17,364 nucleotides of DNA from contig DGNJ01000057.1 in the NCBI GenBank assembly GCA_002388905.1, positions 9,408-26,771 of the forward strand. The letters are read 5' to 3'. A model generated the notes under the pieces. It was given only the letters and a program-made list of their open reading frames with translations. It was not told where the DNA came from and made no database searches. Made by a program: the position numbers and the translations under genes. Positions 14,092 to 17,364 of this stretch are shown here, piece by piece (the first letter of the stretch is position 1; each line of letters begins with the position of its first letter). This DNA comes from Cellvibrionales bacterium UBA4495. Lineage in GTDB: Bacteria > Pseudomonadota > Gammaproteobacteria > Pseudomonadales > Porticoccaceae.

Positions 14092-14739
14092 ATGCCAGCT
14101 ACCCTTCGCATTTCGGTAATACTCTTTGTGGCGCTCCTGCTGAGCGCCTGTCAATCCGCCTATTACGGTGCCTGGGAGAAACTCGGCGTCCACAAACGGG
14201 ATATCCTGGTGGACCGCGTCGAGGAGGCCCGGGAATCCCAGGAAGAGGGCCAGGAGCAATTCCGCTCGGCCCTGGAGAAATTCCAGTCCGTGGTGGCGGT
14301 GGACGGTGGCGAACTGGAGGAGCGCTATAAGGCACTGGACGACGAGTACCGGGCGAGCATGTCGGCTGCCGAGGAGATTCGCGAGCGTATCGAAGCCGTG
14401 GACAACGTCGCCCGGGCGCTGTTCGAGGAGTGGCGGGACGAACTGGAGGAATACACCAACCAGCGCCTCAAGGCCGAGAGTGCGCGCCGGTTAAGGGAAA
14501 CCGAGCAACGGTATCGGCAACTCTACAGCGCCATGCACGACGCCGAGGAATCCATCGACCCGGTGTTGGATACGTTGCGGGACCACGTGCTCTATCTCAA
14601 GCACAACCTTAACGCCCGGGCCATCGCCGCACTGCGAGGTGAGGTGCGTTCCATCGATGCCGATGTGGAGAGGCTGATCGCCAGCATGCAGGCCTCCATC
14701 GAGGAGGCGGATCAATTCCTGGCCCAACTGCGGGATTGA
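14092..14739 (+). CDS. DUF2959-family coiled-coil lipoprotein
   Basis: 215 aa. The signal peptide ends in a good lipobox, LLSAC, with Cys20 as the lipidated residue. The mature part begins SAYYGAWEKLGVHKRDILVDRVEEARESQEEGQEQF, typical of DUF2959, and is almost entirely charged helix with heptad character to the end (VERLIASMQASIEEADQFLAQL). Such proteins are periplasmic and of unknown function. The ATG at 14092 has GAGG eight bases upstream; the open frame extends back to 14002 but lacks a signal peptide there. It is monocistronic by spacing. Confidence 0.85.
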   Translation: MPATLRISVILFVALLLSACQSAYYGAWEKLGVHKRDILVDRVEEARESQEEGQEQFRSALEKFQSVVAVDGGELEERYKALDDEYRASMSAAEEIRERIEAVDNVARALFEEWRDELEEYTNQRLKAESARRLRETEQRYRQLYSAMHDAEESIDPVLDTLRDHVLYLKHNLNARAIAALRGEVRSIDADVERLIASMQASIEEADQFLAQLRD

Positions 14740-14862
14740 GTACCTGTGCGCGAGGGGTGATTTTTTTACAACTTGCATCGCGAGCCCCAAACCCTGAAAA
14801 ATCACAGTATTCCCGGTAATCCGCTGCCCATAACCGGCAGTACCGCTGGCAGGAGAAAACCA

Positions 14863-15867
14863 ATGGCCCGGATCGATACGACAATCCAGTTTGACATGCG
14901 CGCGCCGGACTGGGCCACGCCCCCGGCAACCTTGTATGCCGAGGCGCTGGCCATGGCCGCTTATGCGGACGAAATCGGCGTCGATCGCATCGGGCTTTGC
15001 GAGCACCATGGCTCCGAGGACGGTTACCTGCCCTCGCCCTTTGTCATGGGTGGCGGTATCGCCGCCCGCACCGAGCGGGTGCGGATCGCTCTGGGTGCGC
15101 TGGTTCTGCCCCTGCATGACCCGGTGAAGGTTGCCGAGCGCATCGCCGTTCTCGATTTGATGAGCAATGGCCGCCTGGACGTGATCCTCGGCGTTGGCTA
15201 TGTGCCGTCGGAGTTCCCCCGCTTCCGCGTATCGATGCGTGATCGTGGCAAACTCCTCGATCAGGGCATCGATATTCTGCTGCGCGCCCTGCGGGGCGAA
15301 CGGTTCGAGGCGGATGGCCGGGAGGTTTTCGTGCGCCCCCTGCCGGTTCAAGAGCCGGAGGCGATTCTCCTGGCCGGTGGTGGTGTCGAGGCAACCGCCC
15401 GGCGGGCGGCGCGCTTCGGCATCGGCCTGGCGCCACTGTCCTCCGGCCTGCTCCCGGTCTATACCCAGGAGTGCACAAAGCATGGCCGCGCACTGGGTAA
15501 AATCTACGGCTTTGAAGCACCATTAGGGATTCATATTGCCGAGGACCCGGACCAGGGCTGGGCCCGGATTGAGCCCCACGTGGTCCATGCCGTGACGGCC
15601 TACGCCAGATGGGCGGCGGAAGCGGGCTGGGATAATGCCTTCAGGAATATTTCCACACCGGAGCAAGTTCGCGCCTCCGGACTCTATCCCGTATGGACGC
15701 CCGACGAGGTGGTGGCCAATGCCTCGGTCCTGATGGAAAATCACAATCCCCTGAATTTCGCGCCCCTGGTGGGTGGGCTTTCCCCGGACGTCGGTTGGGA
15801 GAGCCTGGAGCTTCTCAAGAACAAAGTGATGCCCCGCTTGCGGGAATTAAACGCCCATGCCTCCTAG
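14863..15867 (+). CDS. LLM-class (luciferase-like) flavin-dependent oxidoreductase
   Basis: 334 aa, TIM-barrel family length. Conserved features of bacterial luciferase-like monooxygenases are seen: DRIGLCEHHGSEDGYLPSPF, the TERVRIALGALVLPLHDPVKVAERIAVLD block, and GRLDVILGVGYVPSEF. These proteins use FMN or coenzyme F420 with NAD(P)H-derived reductant; the organism type favours FMN. The substrate cannot be told from sequence and no pathway genes adjoin it. AGGAG seven bases before the ATG at 14863 sets the start; an earlier in-frame ATG at 14773 lies in non-conserved sequence. Confidence 0.85.
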   Translation: MARIDTTIQFDMRAPDWATPPATLYAEALAMAAYADEIGVDRIGLCEHHGSEDGYLPSPFVMGGGIAARTERVRIALGALVLPLHDPVKVAERIAVLDLMSNGRLDVILGVGYVPSEFPRFRVSMRDRGKLLDQGIDILLRALRGERFEADGREVFVRPLPVQEPEAILLAGGGVEATARRAARFGIGLAPLSSGLLPVYTQECTKHGRALGKIYGFEAPLGIHIAEDPDQGWARIEPHVVHAVTAYARWAAEAGWDNAFRNISTPEQVRASGLYPVWTPDEVVANASVLMENHNPLNFAPLVGGLSPDVGWESLELLKNKVMPRLRELNAHAS

Positions 15868-16011
15868 CCCTCCCGCTCACCCCGGCAGGTTCCAGAACCT
15901 TGGCTTCCGCCTGTCACCGGACTTGTGGAAGGCTGTGCCATTCCCGTTAGATTCCCCTTGTGTCCGGTAGGTACACTATCCCTGTCTGAAGAATCATAAC
16001 GGAACCTGCCA

Positions 16012-16941
16012 ATGACCGACGGGTTGACCCGCCTGTTCCCCATCTGGGCCCTGCTGGCCACGGCCCTTGCACTGCTGTTTCCGGTGCCCTGGCTCGCCTT
16101 CGATAGCTGGATCGTGCCGCTGCTGATGTTGATTATGTTCGGTATGGGCATGACCCTGACCCTGGCGGATTTCCGTCGCATCGCCGAGCGACCCCGGGTG
16201 GTGGCCATTGGTGTGGTGCTCCAGTTTCTGTTGATGCCCCTGGCCGCGCTCCTGGTGGCGACGGTGCTTCCTATCCAGCAGGAGCTCTGGGTCGGACTGT
16301 TGATTGTCGGCGCCTGCCCCGGGGGCACTGCCTCCAATGTCATCTGCTACCTGGCGCGGGCGGACGTGGCCCTGTCGGTGACCATGACGCTGGTATCCAC
16401 CCTCGCCGCTGTCGTGGTAACGCCGCTGCTTGTCGACCTGTACCTGGGTGCGACTATCCCCGTGCCGGTGGCTGCCATGCTGGTGAGCCTGGTGCAGGTG
16501 GTTTTGTTGCCGGTGGTGGCGGGCACAATTCTCAACACCTGGCTGGGACACCGACTGGAAGGGGCGCGACGATTCTTTCCGCTGTTGTCGGTCATCGCCA
16601 TTGCGGTGGTGATTGGCATTATCGTCGCCCTGAATCGCGAGCACGTCCTTGCCGGTGGCCTGTTGGTGATGGCGGCCGTGATGGCCCACAACCTGCTGGG
16701 CCTGGCGCTGGGTTACGGCGGCGGGCGTTTGCTGCGGCTGCCAAAAGCCCAGGCGCGGACCCTTGCCATCGAGGTGGGGATGCAGAACTCCGGGCTGGGG
16801 GCCACCCTGGCCGCGCAGCATTTTTCCACCCTGGCGGCACTGCCCGGGGCGCTGTTCAGCATCTGGCACAACCTTTCCGGCGCCGGGCTGGCCTGGTATT
16901 GGCGGCGTAAGGATGCGGTGGACTCAACCGTTGGCCCCTAG
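16012..16941 (+). CDS. Bile acid:sodium symporter (BASS) family transporter
   Basis: 309 aa with about nine to ten hydrophobic segments. The BASS motif GACPGGTASNVICYLARADVALSVTM (near 103-128) forms one helix-break of the inverted repeats, and EVGMQNSGLGATLA (near 255-268) the other; both carry the sodium-site residues of the family. Bacterial members import sodium with organic anions such as pantoate or other carboxylates; the substrate is unknown. The ATG at 16012 is preceded by a GGA-containing site. It stands alone between the flavin oxidoreductase and convergent rpiA. Confidence 0.87.
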   Translation: MTDGLTRLFPIWALLATALALLFPVPWLAFDSWIVPLLMLIMFGMGMTLTLADFRRIAERPRVVAIGVVLQFLLMPLAALLVATVLPIQQELWVGLLIVGACPGGTASNVICYLARADVALSVTMTLVSTLAAVVVTPLLVDLYLGATIPVPVAAMLVSLVQVVLLPVVAGTILNTWLGHRLEGARRFFPLLSVIAIAVVIGIIVALNREHVLAGGLLVMAAVMAHNLLGLALGYGGGRLLRLPKAQARTLAIEVGMQNSGLGATLAAQHFSTLAALPGALFSIWHNLSGAGLAWYWRRKDAVDSTVGP

Positions 16942-16996
16942 AGCCGGCTTGTCCCCAGCCTGGTCTTCGACATAGTCCGGCAGGGGCCGCTTGCCG

Positions 16997-17364
16997 TTAT
17001 TCGGGCCTGAGGGTCTTGACGCCGTCGGCGGTGCCAAGCAGGAGGATATCCGCGGGTCGGCGGGCGAAGAGGCCGTTGGTGACCACGCCGGTGATGTTGT
17101 TGATGGTCTCCTCCAGTTCCCCCGCCGAACCGATGGGGTACAGGTGGTGTACATCCAGGATGATGTTGCCGTTGTCGGTGGTCACACCCTCCCTGTAGAC
17201 GGGGTCGCCGCCCAGCTTGACCAGTTCCCGGCCCACGTGGCTGCGGGCCATGGGGATCACCTCCACCGGCAGGGGGTAGGTGCCCAGATAGTCCACCCAT
17301 TTGCTTTCGTCGGCGATGCAGACAAATTCCCGGGCCACGGCGGCGACGATTTTTTCCCGGGTCA
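16997..17364 (-). CDS. rpiA: Ribose-5-phosphate isomerase A, C-terminal part, cut by window edge
   Basis: About 122 codons of the C-terminal half; the N-terminus lies right of the window. Diagnostic RpiA segments are [52 protein letters not shown] and the end region [15 protein letters not shown]. The frame continues without a stop to the edge ([12 protein letters not shown]), so the GTG at 17338 is internal and not the start. The enzyme interconverts ribose-5-phosphate and ribulose-5-phosphate in the pentose phosphate pathway. It is convergent with the BASS transporter, with a 55-base gap lacking a clear terminator. Confidence 0.95.
   Translation of the reverse strand, partial: TREKIVAAVAREFVCIADESKWVDYLGTYPLPVEVIPMARSHVGRELVKLGGDPVYREGVTTDNGNIILDVHHLYPIGSAGELEETINNITGVVTNGLFARRPADILLLGTADGVKTLRPE

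Overview
The window looks like chromosomal DNA from a GC-rich gammaproteobacterium, probably a halotolerant one. The evidence is a complete ydbH-ynbE-ydbL set (a gammaproteobacterial envelope lipid-transport operon), uup, a DUF2959 lipoprotein, a YrbG-type exchanger, rpiA and an ectoine hydroxylase gene. No tRNA, rRNA, CRISPR array, transposase or phage gene was seen.

Left part (1-4900) is the most interesting. It holds a copper/metal-peptide (HvfA-type RiPP) locus in two minus-strand blocks. Block 1, read leftwards, is a radical SAM/SPASM protein (624-1535), the secreted Cys-repeat precursor HvfA (86-427), and the first 19 codons of a DUF692/MNIO enzyme of HvfB type that runs off the left edge (1-58). 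Block 2 is an ECF sigma factor, a zinc-finger anti-sigma factor, a small NrtS-like membrane protein and a DoxX membrane protein (4789 down to 3277), with overlapping or closely spaced genes. Between the blocks lies a plus-strand dihydrolipoamide-dehydrogenase-like flavoprotein (1825-3267). The radical SAM gene and hvfA are each preceded by the same bipartite element, TGTAAC-N16-CATCCA, with identical spacing and on the correct strand. I infer that these are the promoters served by the linked ECF sigma factor, and that the radical SAM enzyme is a co-regulated partner of the MNIO pathway. HvfA carries six EG[K/T/A]CG motifs, the first five spaced exactly 13 residues apart.

Middle part (5034-8422): a non-haem ferritin-like diiron protein with a strong terminator, an orphan ectoine hydroxylase gene (ectD), a YrbG-type Ca/Na exchanger, and a second ferritin-like protein on the minus strand.

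Right part (8523-17364): ydbH-ynbE-ydbL (AsmA-like bridge protein, lipoprotein and periplasmic partner), the ABC-F ATPase uup, a small Cys-rich GDCCVxC-family protein, a DUF2959 coiled-coil lipoprotein, a luciferase-like flavin oxidoreductase, a BASS-family transporter, and the 3' part of rpiA on the minus strand, which runs off the right edge.

Metal and redox handling recurs: a Cys-repeat metallophore precursor, two ferritin-like proteins, a disulfide flavoprotein and a GDCCVxC protein. Only the sigma/anti-sigma/DoxX/HvfA/HvfB/radical SAM set can be argued to be one system from the sequence.
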